Shown piece after piece: positions 1 through 12,483 of a stretch of 64,000 nucleotides of DNA. How positions within the stretch are numbered: the first letter of the stretch is position 1; the number at the start of each line of letters is the position of its first letter. Location of the stretch: positions 1 through 64,000 of the forward strand of contig JAVTVY010018780.1 in NCBI GenBank assembly GCA_036873755.1, given 5' to 3'. This DNA comes from Hanleya hanleyi. Taxonomy: Eukaryota; Mollusca; Polyplacophora; Lepidopleurida; Hanleyidae. Below the pieces are notes generated by a model. It was not told the DNA's origin. It saw only the letters and a program-made list of their open reading frames with translations, and made no database searches. Position numbers and translations under genes: made by a program.

Positions 1-293
1 ATCCCAGGTAGAGTGGCATTTTTTTCTTATTACAGATATTTGAAAATATCGAGAAATATAGCCCACTAAACACTGACTTCATATTGTATACGCATGAAAA
101 AGAAAGATTATAAAATAGCTTTTCATCGGTAACACAGAAGGTGCTTTCGTGTTATATAATACCATATATGTTCATTCAAGAAAAAGATTTTTTTTTAAAT
201 CACACAATTTACTCAGAATTTTTCCATTTAGATAGATAAAATTTATTTGCATATTCATGCCCGAGGGGTAAAAGCAATACAATACAAACATAT

Positions 294-512
294 AATTACA
301 AGCGTCTAGTCCGTCATTCACAATCCAGCCGTCGTCCACCAGAGAACATCCGCGTCCATAATCCAAAGACCTATTCCATTTCCATATAACAGTATTAGCA
401 CCAAATTCAAAAAGACAAAAGTATACATAAACATAGGCTTGTTTCCTGCAAGAGAGAAGCGGTCAACAATTTTCAATGATGCCGGCAAGACATCATGATG
501 TTCCAAAATATA
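294..512 (-). mobile_element. Penelope-like element, 3'-terminal fragment
   Basis: This is a 5'-truncated copy of the 3' tail that follows the reverse transcriptase in the copies at 17353-18572, 20430-22484 and 44552-46121. On the minus strand it ends with the family terminus GACGCTTGTAATT and contains the shared tail with the TTGCCGGCATCATTGAAAA segment. The frame through it encodes a hydrophobic stretch like that of the other tails, but about 4 bases are missing near 420, which shifts the frame. No RT sequence is present, so only the last 220 bases were copied or kept. Identification rests on direct similarity to the other copies in this window. Confidence 0.85.
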
Positions 513-522
513 AGACCATATA

Positions 523-623
523 CAATTATTGCATGTTATAGAGTGGGACATCACGATTTGTCAGCTCGAGACAAGTGATGTACAACTCGCGCGCATGTCC
601 CACTCTATAACATGCAATAGTTG
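523..623. repeat. Inverted repeat, 29-bp arms
   Basis: The arms 523-551 and 595-623 are reverse complements at 28 of 29 positions and surround a 43-base loop containing TCAGCTCGAGA. It lies directly beside the PLE tail. No coding potential is visible. It could be a tiny MITE or a cruciform-forming relic. Confidence 0.8.
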
Positions 624-624
624 T

Positions 625-2190
625 TTTATTATACCGAATGTCATATTTGAATAAAATGGGACTTTATAATCATGTGAATGAGGATGGTACGGTGAAATAA
701 GCATATCGTGTTCAACACTGCGCGGACCGTTGTTGATTTCAAAATCCCGTGTCAATATCAACTGTTCGACCTCGGCTTGTTTGTCGACTTTGTCGCATAA
801 GTTGGAAGAGTAACGTTCTCGGTGATCTTACGTACCTTTTCAAAAGATGTCAAATTTATTTCATTCAATTATCAAATCACATTCATCAATTTCTAACACC
901 AACGGGCCTACGTATACAAATCAGGCCGACATATGGTTGGTTGGTTGGTTTGTTGGTATTAAAATTTACATTGGCGGCAATGTTAAAAACTGTTAACGTA
1001 ATTGCATCTCCTCGATTAATTAATTAAGTCTCGACTTCCATGTTTCGGCCAGAAGTACTTTAATTCAAGTACTACAACCGGACAGACTTCTTGACGGGGG
1101 TCGCCCATTGAAATTTTGAGTTATGAGCGCTCCTACAAATGACGTCATAATTTTGGCTTTTTTCTCTGCTTTCAGAAAGCGGTGCACAGGCACCCAAATA
1201 GTCCCTCTTGGCAACTCCTTATTAGGCCTTGAGTTAAAATCAAACTCACAGCGGAACCAAACACATACCATACTCCAATCACTCACCACTGGCCTTCAAT
1301 TATTCCTCGCAACAGAGACTGGAAAAAATATTGAAAACAATTCGCCTCTCTGGCAGAGGTTGCCTAAAGGGGGTTAACGGATCGGCACTATTTTTAATAG
1401 TGGTCTGGTACCTCAATCTTCGTTTCGGGGAGTATGTTGGCGCGCGCGCGATGGGAGGCAACTCTAGCTTGGTCGCCGTGGAATAAATGTCATGTCCAAC
1501 GCTCTGCCGTGGTACATGACATTTATTCAACGGTAAGGCAAGATATGACTGCATCATCACTAAACATCACGATTTGTAGAATGACACGTGACAGGCTGTC
1601 AACCAATGAAAATATTACGAATTTACATCAGGTATAATAATTTAAGTTATTGAAGTTGGTCATTTTTGCCCGTGTTGTCGGGCAAATGCCGTAAACTGTT
1701 CGTTGAACCATAGACCAGTCATTCCGTCGTTAAATATCATTTAACAGTATGTGTTTATTCCTCAATATGTGTATGAAGTACGCATTATTCTTTCGCGGAA
1801 GATCAGAAAAGTTCGGATAGTAATCATCTATCGTCGGCAAAATTGAACTTCCACTGTAGACTTAACTCTCTTTGTCCTTTCTACATGACGTACTGTTGTA
1901 ACTTACATATGTAAAAATGATTTCATTTCTGATCATTTCCTATAAATATAAAAGGTAAACTGCCAGCGATAACATGTGGTTTAAATTACCGTATTACCGT
2001 ATATACTGCTATGAGTCGTACGGGGAAGTCGGATGTTCAACTTCAAGCTAATCCGAACTGATCTACTTACGTTGAATAATTTGGCAAACTAACACTAATA
2101 CTAACTATATTCATCTCCTACTTAGTTCTTATAAATAACAACGGACAAAATACGTTAGTTTTTCATTCTAAAGCCCCGGCAATAGTTCAG
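625..2190. other. No gene recognised
   Basis: Frames are short and none shows a recognisable domain. It holds a (GGTT)n run near 933-955, a GCGCGC run near 1439-1450 and the hairpin listed at 1476-1533. The rest is unremarkable AT-rich sequence. Confidence 0.5.
1476..1533. repeat. Hairpin, 20-bp arms
   Basis: Arms 1476-1495 and 1514-1533 pair at 19 of 20 positions around an 18-base loop; the left arm reads CCGTGGAATAAATGTCATGT. No function can be assigned. Confidence 0.75.
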
Positions 2191-2199
2191 TTTTATTCT

Positions 2200-2490
2200 G
2201 ACCTATACTTTATAGCCCAATCACGCACAGCGGTGTAAACAGGTGTTAGGCTGATAATGACGTCATTGTATTCATTCACCTCTCCATGGTTTCGCGATAT
2301 TCTCTCGACGCTTTCTCGACCAAAATTTCTCGACATTCTCTCGATCGAAAAAAACCGATTGATTCTCGATGGGTCAAAAAGAACGAATAAAAACCGATAT
2401 CGAGAAAATCAATCGAGAATTTTGAAAACGATTTGGGTTTTTCCATTTTATTTTCTCGACATTCTCGCGATGAATTCCCGATAGGATCGG
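2200..2490. repeat. CTCGA-rich dispersed repeat, copy 1
   Basis: This is similar over most of its length to 55255-55533. Both run from a TATACTTTAT...CACA.AGCGG segment through TTTCGCGATA and repeated TCTCGA words to a CGATTGATTCTCGATGGGTC-like block and end near an ATTCCCG. No transposase or terminal repeats are visible. It is probably a non-autonomous element; family unknown. Confidence 0.7.
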
Positions 2491-2559
2491 GATTTCTTCG
2501 AGATTCCCAAAGAAAATTCGCGATTGAAGGAAAAACGATAAATGGAGACCGTTCCTAAG

Positions 2560-4389
2560 ATCAGCTGAAATCCGCAGAATTGGACAAATTTCTCAGAGCT
2601 TAGTATAAACATGTCCTAATCTCTCTACATCCGGGCTCACTGACAGTTGTCATGCAAGCAATACCTAACCTATAGTCAAGTCCGTATCACGGATCAGTAT
2701 TTTATTACAATTCCAACCTGATTTGTACGATGTTACAGTTACACGCAACTTATAGATGTGCTGGGAAAGGATGCCGACGTACTGACAAGAAGTCATATGC
2801 CCCCACAGGCCAACGTTCTGGCTGCAATCTAAAAACAGCATAACAACAAATAAGTTTTACCTGTGATGATTTGTATCTTAGCCAGGATTTTATTGTAGTG
2901 ATTCATGTCGAATGATCTGACAACATGGCCACTATCGCCGGTTTGAGTGGCATTAGACATGTTAGATTCAAATTTATATCCAAGAGCAATGATGTAACAA
3001 CTCTATCAAGTCATTCCGTGGAAAGCGAGGAACAACTGCGTGACCGTTAGAAAAATATTAGTAGCATGCAAGTCCTTATCCACAACATATGTCTGTGAGG
3101 CCCGACGCCGACCAATCGCTTCATTCTCCACCATGTTAGCCATTGTCAAAACTACAATAACAACCCTCTGGATCATTCAGGATAATTGGAATATCGATAA
3201 TCTCCAATTCTCTATCTACTTATTTCAGTCTTAGAGTTTCGATTGTATTCACTGGACTAAATAATCTAAATTGCTGTATGCGGACATACTTTAGTGGTGA
3301 TGTGTGCTGTTTTCCTTGCTGATGACAGACGGTAAACACATCTCAGAGGTAACGCATATAAAACTAATCGAACGATGTATACTCGGGAATCCACCCATTA
3401 TTTTAACGCAATATCATCGTGAATCTGCTTTCTATCAAACTTTCTCTGACAATGGCTGCGACGTGTCCTTTGTTAATATCAAAACAGTAAGGTGATGATA
3501 TTGGAGGCGGAATCTACATTGTCGAACCCTTTAAAAATACGACCCAAACAATGCGAGAATATAGAGTTAAGATTCAGCATCCAGAATAAGTCTCTATTCC
3601 GCACCTTGCTGAGAAAATCGTGAATGTAATAAATGAATAAAAGTTAACGTCGTTTTCACCAATGTTTCAGTCATATCACTACGATACATACCTAAGCAAG
3701 ACACGAGAGAATCGCCAGTTTCTATTATCCTGTGCCCTAATCAGCCCACAATGCCTCTCCAAATATTAACCAGGTTCAACGTTGCTTAAATTCGGTCGTG
3801 AATGTAGTCAATACTGATCTGAAATTGTCCCTGCCATGATCAGAACAACAATTTATTCCCGTATAAAAAGTCCGGTATAGTACGAAATTGGGTAGAATTA
3901 TTGTTAATAGCAAGCTACCAGACAGATACTACGAACAATAACAAAACACAATTTGCAATAGCGTGACCGTCTTAAATAACCAAGTCAAGCAGCTACTGAA
4001 AAGAGTAATACGGGTATAAAAGTGATTCTAATTCTAGGAACCGGTCGCAAAGACTATAGAATTTATCTCCCTTTGTTGAAATTTACCAGGAAGTATTTTA
4101 GACTACCTTTGGCGCCAAAACGAAGGATTTCGACACTTAGGTAAAGCAACCACACAAGTCAAGACATATTAAAGCTCCCCAAAAAAATAATTAAAGATCA
4201 CTGAACATTTTTAAATGGGTATATTAACCAAGTATTGAAGAACAGAAAATGATATATATATACCTGTATATATTGTCTGGTTGTGTGAAAACGAACATCG
4301 ACAACTTTACATAAACAACGCGGTATATTCAGCTCATCGAAAATAGCTTTAGGATAAAGAAGGTTCTGAAAATATACACTGCGAAAGTG

Positions 4390-4390
<1 letters not shown>
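2560..4390. other. No gene recognised
   Basis: I find no long frame, RNA gene or repeat related to the rest of the window here. The short open frames near 3040-3495 have no recognisable motif. Confidence 0.5.

Positions 4391-4394
<4 letters not shown>

Positions 4395-4431
<37 letters not shown>
4395..4431. repeat. (AG)n microsatellite at LINE 3' end
   Basis: An uninterrupted AG run marks the 3' end of the minus-strand LINE that follows. The same dinucleotide (as CT on the other strand) ends the LINE copies at 5756 and 54008, so it belongs to the element's tail. Confidence 0.9.
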
Positions 4432-4434
<3 letters not shown>

Positions 4435-5640
4435 ATGGCTTAACTTCAGCGTTCGGCAATATTTCATCAAAATAGCGACGACCAAACGAAATTCTAAGTT
4501 TTCCAGCAAAAACAAGTTAATAACACAGCAATTCAGGAGTAATCAACACAACACATTAAAAACATGCACATACATTAAAATGTATACAACAAATCGATTT
4601 CTCTCAAATAAACTATAATACAATCTTCTTTTTAATACCCGACTAAAACGAGCTTTAAAAGTAGCTGCTCGATAAAAAGAATCTCTTACAATCTTAAAAT
4701 GTATACAGTCGATCAGAATATGTTTCACCGTGAGATCTTCGTAGCATGAAATACACCTTGGGGATGGTTCTTGTTTAAGTAAATGTTCGTGAGTTAATCT
4801 TGTAATGCCGATTCTACATCGCCTGATCAAGGCTTGATCGAAAGGTTTCCGGCTGATCAGATGAGCATAGCCTACAGCTTTTTGAATTCATGAAGTTTGT
4901 TATTATCCACAGCATCCCATAAAGATTGAAACAGCTTTCTCACATAAGCACATTTCACCAAATTCAGTATTTCTATTGATGCCAACGTGGCTAGGCAACC
5001 AACAAAACACACTATCAATCTGTTGAGGAAATCTACGGTCATATAATTGTAGAATGTTCAAGATAGTGGGATGAGTTGAAGTTCCAAATTTAATCGCTTG
5101 AAAGCATGACAGTGAATCTGAGAATTTGACATATTTTTCTCCTATAGTGGACCCAATACCGTCTAAAGCTTACAATAGTACTTTGGCTGCGGCAGTGAAA
5201 ATCCAACTTTTACCTGGAAGTCGAGAGTTTTCAGTTATGGAACTTAAGATAGTTGCACACGCTACTCTTTCACCAGCTGTATAAACCATCTGTATAAATC
5301 GCCTGATGCGATCTGTATTTTTTTCTACGTAGGACTAATTGTTGTGTATATACGAGATGGTTCGTATCTGCCTTCTTAAATTTCGTTATATTTTGTGATA
5401 TCTATCTTGAACAGCACCAAAATCTGTTATTGCTTTCAGTAACGAATCATTCAAAGTACCGGTACGCATTTTGTTACTAAATTTGGCAACGTTATTGTAT
5501 TTCCTACTCCACTGGACAGTATAAGCAATAACTTTCTCCTGACGGATTTTCCATGTTCCTTGACCTTAGGGGACCAGCAAGACACCAGGAACTTTCTGAC
5601 GACAAATGTAATCAGTGTTCTCTATTATCCTGATTAAGCT
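4396..5640 (-). mobile_element. Non-LTR retrotransposon (I/Nimb-like) 3' part, copy 1
   Basis: A 5'-truncated LINE in reverse orientation. It contains, in LINE order, a decayed RNase H region (about 5335 down to 5000), the C-terminal zinc-binding segment (4830 down to 4560), a short 3' UTR with TGAAATATTGCCGAAC, and a CT microsatellite tail. The combination of RNase H and a C-terminal region with RLTHEHLL and C-x2-C...H-x4-C spacing is typical of I/Nimb/Jockey-group LINEs (family knowledge; clade not proven). Related copies in this window are at 5756-6110, 12823-15030, 17230-18660 and 53326-54010. Confidence 0.8.
4543..5335 (-). pseudogene. LINE ORF2 C-terminus: RNase H plus zinc-binding tail (broken)
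   Basis: The RNase H part starts near 5310 with IYTDG (first catalytic Asp), followed by GERVACA, KFSDSLSCFQAI (a second Asp-bearing block) and LPSHVGI, then loses the frame near 4950. An open stretch at 4543-4830 encodes RCRIGITRLTHEHLL, CISCYEDLTVKHILIDC and a basic tail, which is the conserved LINE C-terminus with a CCHC-type zinc site. A TAA interrupts the RNase H frame and an internal deletion joins the HVGI block to the VRKLFQSLWDA block. It encodes no working polymerase, because the RT is missing. The closest local relative is at 14227-14930. Confidence 0.8.
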
Positions 5641-5755
5641 AACTCAGATTCGTTGGAAAACGTAGCACCAAAGATAATACATTCGACGATTTTACTTCCT
5701 CATCAGTGTGACATATTAATCACCAAATTTGATAAATTGATTGAAGGCGATTCCC

Positions 5756-6110
5756 AGAGAGAGAGAGAGAGAGAGAGGAATAAGGTTTAATGTCGCATTC
5801 AACAACATTTCAGATATATAACGACGATCAAACAAAATACTCAAGTCAATAACTTAGTAATCCGACGCATTAAAACATACACACATTAAAACTGATGTAG
5901 CAAACCGATTTCTCTCCAATAACCTAAGATGCAATCCTCCCTTACCCCACTAAAAAGATCTACCAAAGTAGTCGCTCGATAAAAAACATCTCTTACAATC
6001 TTAAAATCTGTTCATTCGATAAGAATATGTTTCACCGTGAGATCTTCATGGCATGGAATACACCTTGGGACTGGCTCATTCTGTGGTAGGACTATGTCTC
6101 TTTAGTTTTG
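5756..6110 (-). mobile_element. LINE 3' end, copy 2
   Basis: This begins on the plus strand with an AG microsatellite (5756-5777) and continues with the reverse complement of the LINE 3' UTR (GGTTTAATGTCGCATTCAAC) and of the last coding segment. It matches 17230-17345 plus 18573-18660 closely and breaks off near 6110. It shows the uninterrupted sequence of the site that the PLE at 17353 interrupts. Confidence 0.85.
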
Positions 6111-6151
6111 TGTACCGGTACCGTACTTGATCGAGATTGTCACTATTTTAC

Positions 6152-6200
6152 GGGATCTGGCAAACGCTACTAGGCGCGATATTTTTACGCCATATTCAGG
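6152..6200 (-). mobile_element. Short PLE reverse-transcriptase fragment
   Basis: About 50 bases match, in reverse, the PLE RT segment that encodes PAYGVYISRLVAFARS (compare 47421-47470). It is too short to date or to find ends for. The surrounding 6111-6487 shows nothing else. Confidence 0.6.
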
Positions 6201-6487
6201 AAGATGGTAGGTTGTCAGTGTCTAAATTTTAAACGTGCAGAAGCGTTAATCGTTGTGGTGTATAAATATAATGCCCTGCTTTGGCTATAAGTTGTTCCAT
6301 ATAAGTTGTTCCATTCTAACCCAGTGAAGGTGGATAAAAAAATCACGGTGTGGCCAATGTGGGGTGTCTATATTATCAACTCGTTTCTAACACAACAGGA
6401 TAGTGCAATTGCTTGATATTGTTTGAAAACGTCACAGAATTTAAGAAAATTAAAAAAAAAATAAGTTGATAAAATTTCAGTTACTTA

Positions 6488-8185
6488 GGGGTCACGTCCA
6501 ATCGATCGAGACGGTTTCCCGATGAACGAGTAAAACCGATAAATATCTCGTCTCGAAGGGTCCCGGTTTATCTCTATCGATTGTTGTCCCGGTTTGCTCC
6601 CGGTTTTCTCTCGAAGTAAAAGTCCATCTCGATCCCCCTCGAAATAAAACAACTTGCTTCGAGAATGGAATCGAGATGCATGCCTTCAAATGAAGGTTTA
6701 AACCATTCGGAAGACGTATGCTCGCTCTATTTGTACTTCTCCGTGACAGCGAGACTACTCTCGGCGAGTACATAAGCATTAAGCCATGGATAATGAAGTA
6801 CGTTTTTTTTAAACATTATTTTGTTATTCCGTCCAGAGATCTGTAGTCGCATACTTGCTCTGACAGCGTAATTTTGATGCATGGAAAGGTTAAAAAACAT
6901 CATCAATTTATTTACGTAAGTTGGCTCATTATTATTCAGTGTAAATTATTTCGAACCTGTTTTAGAATTTGAATCAATTCATTAGATATGTCCAGGAACT
7001 GCGAATTGTAATAAGTCTGAAATAAAATTCCATATGTTCTATTGAAAATATAACAGAATGGGAGGTTTTGCTTGATATTACCTATCTGATAGGATATTGT
7101 ACCACGTCTCTTCAAAGATTTTCCCGGTTTTCAGAAATAGAGCAACTTTGAAGACCACAGGAGCGGCTGGTAATGTATTGGAAACCGGACAATATAAACA
7201 TAAACGCCCGATCGAAGTATTTGAGCATTCCATCTAAGCTTTTCACACTGACAACACGTGGTATTGTTGTAGTGAAATGTACATGAACGTTGATTTAAAG
7301 CCTGGTTACACTCTGAATTGGGTGCTAATTACTTTCATTTCCCTCTCCCTCTTCGCTGTTGTTTCAAGCCGACGGTTTTCACAGACCGACTGTGGTGTGA
7401 ATTATCAAAACCTCTTGTTCCGATTATCATTATTTCCGCTAACCTCTGCATGACAAACTCATATCGGAAAAAATTATATATAATCTCCTTACTTGAATTA
7501 TATTTCAAGACAGTAATTCTCAGTAAAATGGAATCTGCCATCAATAATACAAAATTATAAAACAAATTACACACCGAAGTTAAAACACAGGTCAAACACT
7601 TCATTCTTCGGTTGAAACGATCTATGTTTGGTTTAAAACAATTTTATGGAATAATAATTCTAGCATGCTTTCATATCATTATTATTCAGATTATATCCAG
7701 TTGATGCGGCGTCATTTATTCCGCGTCGGATATTAGTCAGATATACAATCAATGTGTGAGAAAATCATTCAATTTTTTATTCTTAATTTATATAGATAAA
7801 TGAAACGTTTTCTCTCAATTGGATTCAGATCATGGATATATCGATTTAATAACACGAAATTATATTTTAGGCTGCGATATGCTTGTACGACGATCGCCTT
7901 CCAAAATATGGTACCCGGACTACACTCTGATCGCATGAAAACTAAGAAACGACCAATTTAAATGCAATAAAACACGGACATATACAAACCGGGACCCCCA
8001 TCGAGATTACCCATTAATTTTGTATCCATCTCGAAAACCGGGACGTTTCGATCGAGATAGAACCGGGAGCAAACCGGGAGACGTCGTCAGGGGTCCCGGT
8101 TCTGCCCTCCCCGTTTTAGCCGAGAATTTTCTCGCTCCATCTCGAAGGCATCGAGAAAGTGCCTCGATTAATTGGACGTGACCCC
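6488..8185. mobile_element. Non-autonomous TIR element with TTA target duplication (PIF/Harbinger-like)
   Basis: The element begins GGGGTCACGTCCAAT and ends with its exact reverse complement, and is bounded by TTA at 6485-6487 and 8186-8188. A 3-bp TTA/TWA duplication is the signature of PIF/Harbinger transposons (established knowledge). No transposase frame is visible in 1.7 kb, so it is a non-autonomous derivative. Both subterminal regions are rich in TCTCGA/CCGGTTT words (6500-6660 and 7985-8165). A second, interrupted copy lies at 36411-38879, and this copy serves as the empty-site reference for a PLE insertion there. Confidence 0.8.
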
Positions 8186-8188
8186 TTA

Positions 8189-9540
8189 CCAAACAATTTC
8201 CATGCTTCAGGATTGGTTTGATATTTGATATTAATCTTGGGAAGTCTGGGAGGTGTCATCTATTGGCCAAGTCCGATCACATACAACAAGGACAACCCCC
8301 TTCTCTACCTCAGATCACAATCACATCTGATCATTAAATACGTACATCGGCTGTAGCATCACTCAATCCCTTGGAGATTACAATGTGATAGTATGTGTTA
8401 TTCCCGTGTGTTAGATTGTAATATCATGGCATTTCGTGATGCTCGTGTATGCCATTCTCTCAGACATTGAGCTAAAACGCTTTTGACATTAAAATCATGC
8501 ATGGTTAATTGTCCAATTTCACGTATATATGTTCTGGCTGTTTAGTATCATTATATCTTAAATCAGCCACGACATCCTGAAATTTTCCCGATCCATTCGA
8601 CGACTGCGACTATTAGTGTCGTCGCATCACTGAGATGCACTGGTTTGCGCGATTCTACTACTTGCGTGATTTGACATCAGATTTCCGCTGTCAGTATTAT
8701 TTTGATTGAGATTTATTGTGGACAGGGCATTACGGATGGTGCTTATCATGGAGACTACATGTACCATTCTTTTATTATTGCTTCTACGAACAAACTCAAT
8801 GCACAAGGGATAGTATAATCCGATTAACATTGATAGCACCATCTCAATTCAAAATATATCTATCTTCGTTCCCCTTGTCAGTTTTATATACTCAAAGTAG
8901 CAATGCTACGTAGATCAGTATACATGGAAACTATGGATCGTGGAGTTTCATGCGTTCTTTGTTTTGAAGATGAACTTATGATTCAATGGAAACTTGACAT
9001 ATTGAAATTGATATTTGATGATATTCTTGACACAACGCGTGATGGTTAATTAAATCGTGCTCGATTAGGAAATAGCGTATGGCACAAAGCCACACAACAT
9101 ATTCCGAACGAGCTCATTTAAATGTATGGTGTCATCAGGATGTTTGTCAAGCGATCTGTTGAATTTCTTCAAATCGGCAGTAAACATAGACTGCCGATAG
9201 TTTTTGACAAAGAAAAGCGATACAATAGACGTAGAACGGGTGATTGCATCACGATCCGTCGGGACATATTATAGCCTCCATGGCATAGAGTCAACTCAGG
9301 ATCGCGTTCTTAGAAAAAACGACGATAAACGAAGATTAGCGATTCAACATTGTTTTTTCTTTGCTTTTACTCTCTCATTATTTCGAGGATACGAAGGATT
9401 TTATTAGAAATATTCCAAATGTACATTGCTGGATGTTGTGTTGTGCAGCATACGCCATATCAAATCAAAATCGTAATTAAAAAATCATTTATAATTTATT
9501 AAAAAAATATAATCCGTCATCTACTTAGATCTACATCTAC
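8189..9540. other. No gene recognised
   Basis: Short frames only, without motifs. I see no repeat shared with other parts of the window. Confidence 0.5.
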
Positions 9541-9727
9541 TGCTGGCATCATTGAAAACAGTTGACCGCTTCTGTCTTGCAATAAATTAGCCTAGTTTTA
9601 TGTATACTGTAATTTAACCTTTTAATTTTGTGTTAATGTTATATGAATTAGGTCTTTGGATTATCGACGTGGAAATTCTTTAAGGAACGATGGGTGAATA
9701 TTGAATGACGGACTAGACGCTTGTATT
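9541..9727 (+). mobile_element. Divergent PLE 3' tail
   Basis: The sequence runs from GGCATCATTGAAAAC through GTTGACCGCTTCT and GGTCTTTGGATTAT to GACGGACTAGACGCTTGTA, colinear with the tail at 18370-18572 but with more substitutions. It is an older 5'-truncated insertion in the plus orientation. Confidence 0.8.
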
Positions 9728-10085
9728 TTATATCCGCATTTATTATTGCATTGTATATACCAAACTGAACTATACGATATAGCCACCACTTCTCCATGAT
9801 ATGCATAGTCCGTCGCCTTTTAGATAACTTTTTAATCCGTACAAAACGCGATACTACTGATTTCATGTACTGATATGCAATATCTGAATCAATTTTTATG
9901 GAAAATGGTGACCATTAAGTAGAGATCGGTCTATCATGCACGCTGCAAAAAAAATGTATGTATAGATTGCCTATCCAACAGTTGAATTTTTGCAAGTTCA
10001 AAAGTAGACTGATGAAAATGGACAGACTACATGTATACTTTCTTAGACAGATTGTATAGCAGATTCCCTGAATAGAGGCGAAATC

Positions 10086-10240
10086 AGCGATACGGATTTG
10101 ATATTTTGGGAACATCTTCATGTCTTGCCAGCATCAATGAAAACTGTTGATCACTTTTCTCAGGCAGGTTATGTTTAAGAATACTATTGACCTTTTTTTA
10201 AAATTCGGTGTCAAAGCCAAATTATATGGAATAAATTTTC
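10086..10240 (+). mobile_element. PLE tail fragment, no terminus
   Basis: CAGCGATACGGATTTGATAT, a TCTTGCCAGCATCAATGAAAAC segment and later words match 18333-18480 of the PLE tail. The 3' terminus is absent, and similarity fades after about 10240. Confidence 0.65.
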
Positions 10241-11780
10241 GGATTATTCACTTCGTCCGTACCTTAGAAGAACTGGATGCTACATGTACCTACTATGAAA
10301 TCTTCGGCTCCTGGGCAAGGGATCAATGGAACTATTTCTTAACTACAATTGCAAATATATAATTATTTAAGAGTAACAGAGAAGAGCTTAAAGAAAATAT
10401 AATGAGCGCTTTCCTTACTGTTAAAATAGCTACTGTTAATTTTACTGTGGATCACACTATAAAAATCGCAGTTTAGGCAATTGCAACCAGGTGGCCACAT
10501 TCATGTATGTGGGTCAGCAATTTTGACCATACCATTTTCCCAGTATATGTTTTTTCGAAGCTATATACATTGTAGGTCCCTAATAGAGGCAAATAGGGGA
10601 GCGTTTTTATCGAAGAATTAAATGCCACAGTGAACTTCAATTACTTCAGTTAATTTTAGAACACAATCCGGCTTAATCGGTTGGTGAACACCGCATCAAA
10701 CTTATATTAATATCATCAAAATACTTCGCTCCATTTTCACTGCAGTAGCGCAAATCAGGAAAATTTACAATATCAGAAAAAAATACAACAGCAAAATTTG
10801 TGAAGTAAAACACATAGGCAATGCTCGAAATAACCCTCCAGAATCAATTAAAACTAAGCAGAATTCAAGTCGACCCCAAAATTATATCATGTCAAATCAG
10901 CAGGCCGAACACCATGGCCATATGGGCGATGAGAGGGTCGAATCGAACGAACTCGAAAACAGCAATCATAATGTGGGCAGCTAACATTATACGCACAGTC
11001 ACTGTATAATCAATTTAGATGTCAATTTCATTTGAATTTGATCGATATGCAAGCGGTGTGAAAAATTGGAGTCTGGCTACTAAAAAGCAACCATAGGACT
11101 CCGCAGTTAAAGATTTCCTCGGTACCTGACCCGAGAATACGGTGGTTTCTCGGAGGTAGCCGTAGTATCTCAGCCGCGCCTTTATTGCAGATGTTCATGT
11201 TCATGTTCATGTTCATGTGGAGACTGTTGAATATCCACACGGCCTCTAGCACCGGCTTAAGCGAAATCAGATACGCTAGCTATGAAGCTGTGAGGACAGA
11301 TCAGCTCAAATAAATAACAGCAATTGGATAAGACAGTACACAATAATCTCCCCGGATAATTGTAATTTGCGAGTATCCAGCATAACCTATTTGTGAATAG
11401 GTTTAGGATTTATAGGCACATGGAAACCATATGGACCTTACTCGCGCCAATCGAGCAACCGGTACTTCCCCAAGACGTACATGTACTTGAGCAGCAGTAT
11501 AACCAATGCACGTCAGACCTAGGCTGATCAGACCCACCCTGATCGTGCATAACCGTGGCTACCCCCAAGGTTTCCTAGTACCTATATATAAGCTACCCTC
11601 CAGATCTAGCCTCAAAGTTTTCAATTAACCCGAGTGATCCTGTGCTACATACCATCCGATTCAAAATAAAGTGTTTTATATGAAAATTTTAACTCATTGT
11701 ATTGCCTTCCCCAAGTAGTAGATTTTCTCCTCTATACTCCATTAGGCGATCGATGTAAACCGGTTTCGGCTTCTGTCTTG
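10241..11780. other. No gene recognised
   Basis: No supported coding region. It includes a hexanucleotide run (ATGTTC)n at 11191-11218, which produces a spurious Met-Asn repeat frame on the minus strand. Confidence 0.5.
11191..11218. repeat. (ATGTTC)n microsatellite
   Basis: Four to five tandem hexamers are visible directly in the sequence. Confidence 0.9.
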
Positions 11781-12285
11781 GTGATTTCTACGCTAGGTGA
11801 TTAAGATCATCTATTTTCTTAATGAGAACAAATGTATCTGTGCACCGTGACATGAGTTTCGAACACACTCATTTCCTTCTTACGGGGTTGTACAACAAAA
11901 CAGCCTGCTTAGGTTTGAGGTTTCATTTATTGGACTGTGTATCCTGGGTTTTCTTGCGATACTTGGTGGAGTTCTGATGTGTACAGTTCAGGATCCATGT
12001 GGGAATCACCCTCCCGGGGTGACTGTAGGAGTGCCCGTAAGTCATGATCACTTCCCGACCAAATACCATCATGTTGGGAGACCCCTGTGTGTTAGTGTTC
12101 AGATGCCCGGTACGCCTTCATGACCTGGGGAAGAAATTCTCCCCCCCCCCACACCTACGCTGTTTCTCGCAATACATTGGAAGCAAATCGGCTAGTGTTC
12201 GATTAAACCTCTCCACTGTGCCGTTTACATGAGGCCTCATACTTGTTGTCCGCGGTTTGTCAATTTGCAGGAGCTCACACAATTC
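11780..12285 (-). pseudogene. Ty3/gypsy integrase, C-terminal half (decayed)
   Basis: On the minus strand, 12285 downwards encodes ELLQIDKPRTTSMRP and then GTVERFNRTLADLLP. This is the integrase core region containing the catalytic Glu in VERFNRTL (family knowledge). It is followed by the PNMMVFGREV block after a frameshift caused by a C/G run near 12140, and by YNPVRRK near 11900, which resembles the chromo/GPY-proximal region. The matching N-terminal half lies on the opposite strand at 12313-12410, so the gene is broken by an inversion. Confidence 0.75.
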
Positions 12286-12312
12286 TGAAAAAGGGACCAG
12301 ATCCAAAATTTG

Positions 12313-12410
12313 TTTGTAGGTTTGGAACGCCATCACAGGTACACTCAGACCAGACTACAAAGTTGTTCACTCAGGTTTTTACATCAGCACTGGATGTGTT
12401 AATAAAGCCT
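12313..12410 (+). pseudogene. Ty3/gypsy integrase, middle segment on the opposite strand
   Basis: The plus strand encodes FVCRFGTPSQVHSDQ followed by a TKLFTQVF stretch, the integrase block with the second catalytic Asp (HSDQ). In an intact integrase this block directly precedes the ELLQIDKPRTT block, which here is on the minus strand ending at 12285. The two halves therefore face away from each other with about 27 bases between them. Confidence 0.75.
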
Positions 12411-12483
12411 TCCGATCCAGATCCACTAAGTAGTATTTTGTCTTTTACTCTGTATAGTAACCTTTTGTTTTTGTTCGTGGTAA

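Noticed and set aside
4198..4515. Open frame of 105 codons on the minus strand
   Set aside because: It runs through the (AG)n microsatellite and LINE 3' UTR; the Leu-Ser repeat is an artefact.
11028..11252. Open frame with a Met-Asn repeat
   Set aside because: It is produced by the ATGTTC hexamer run.
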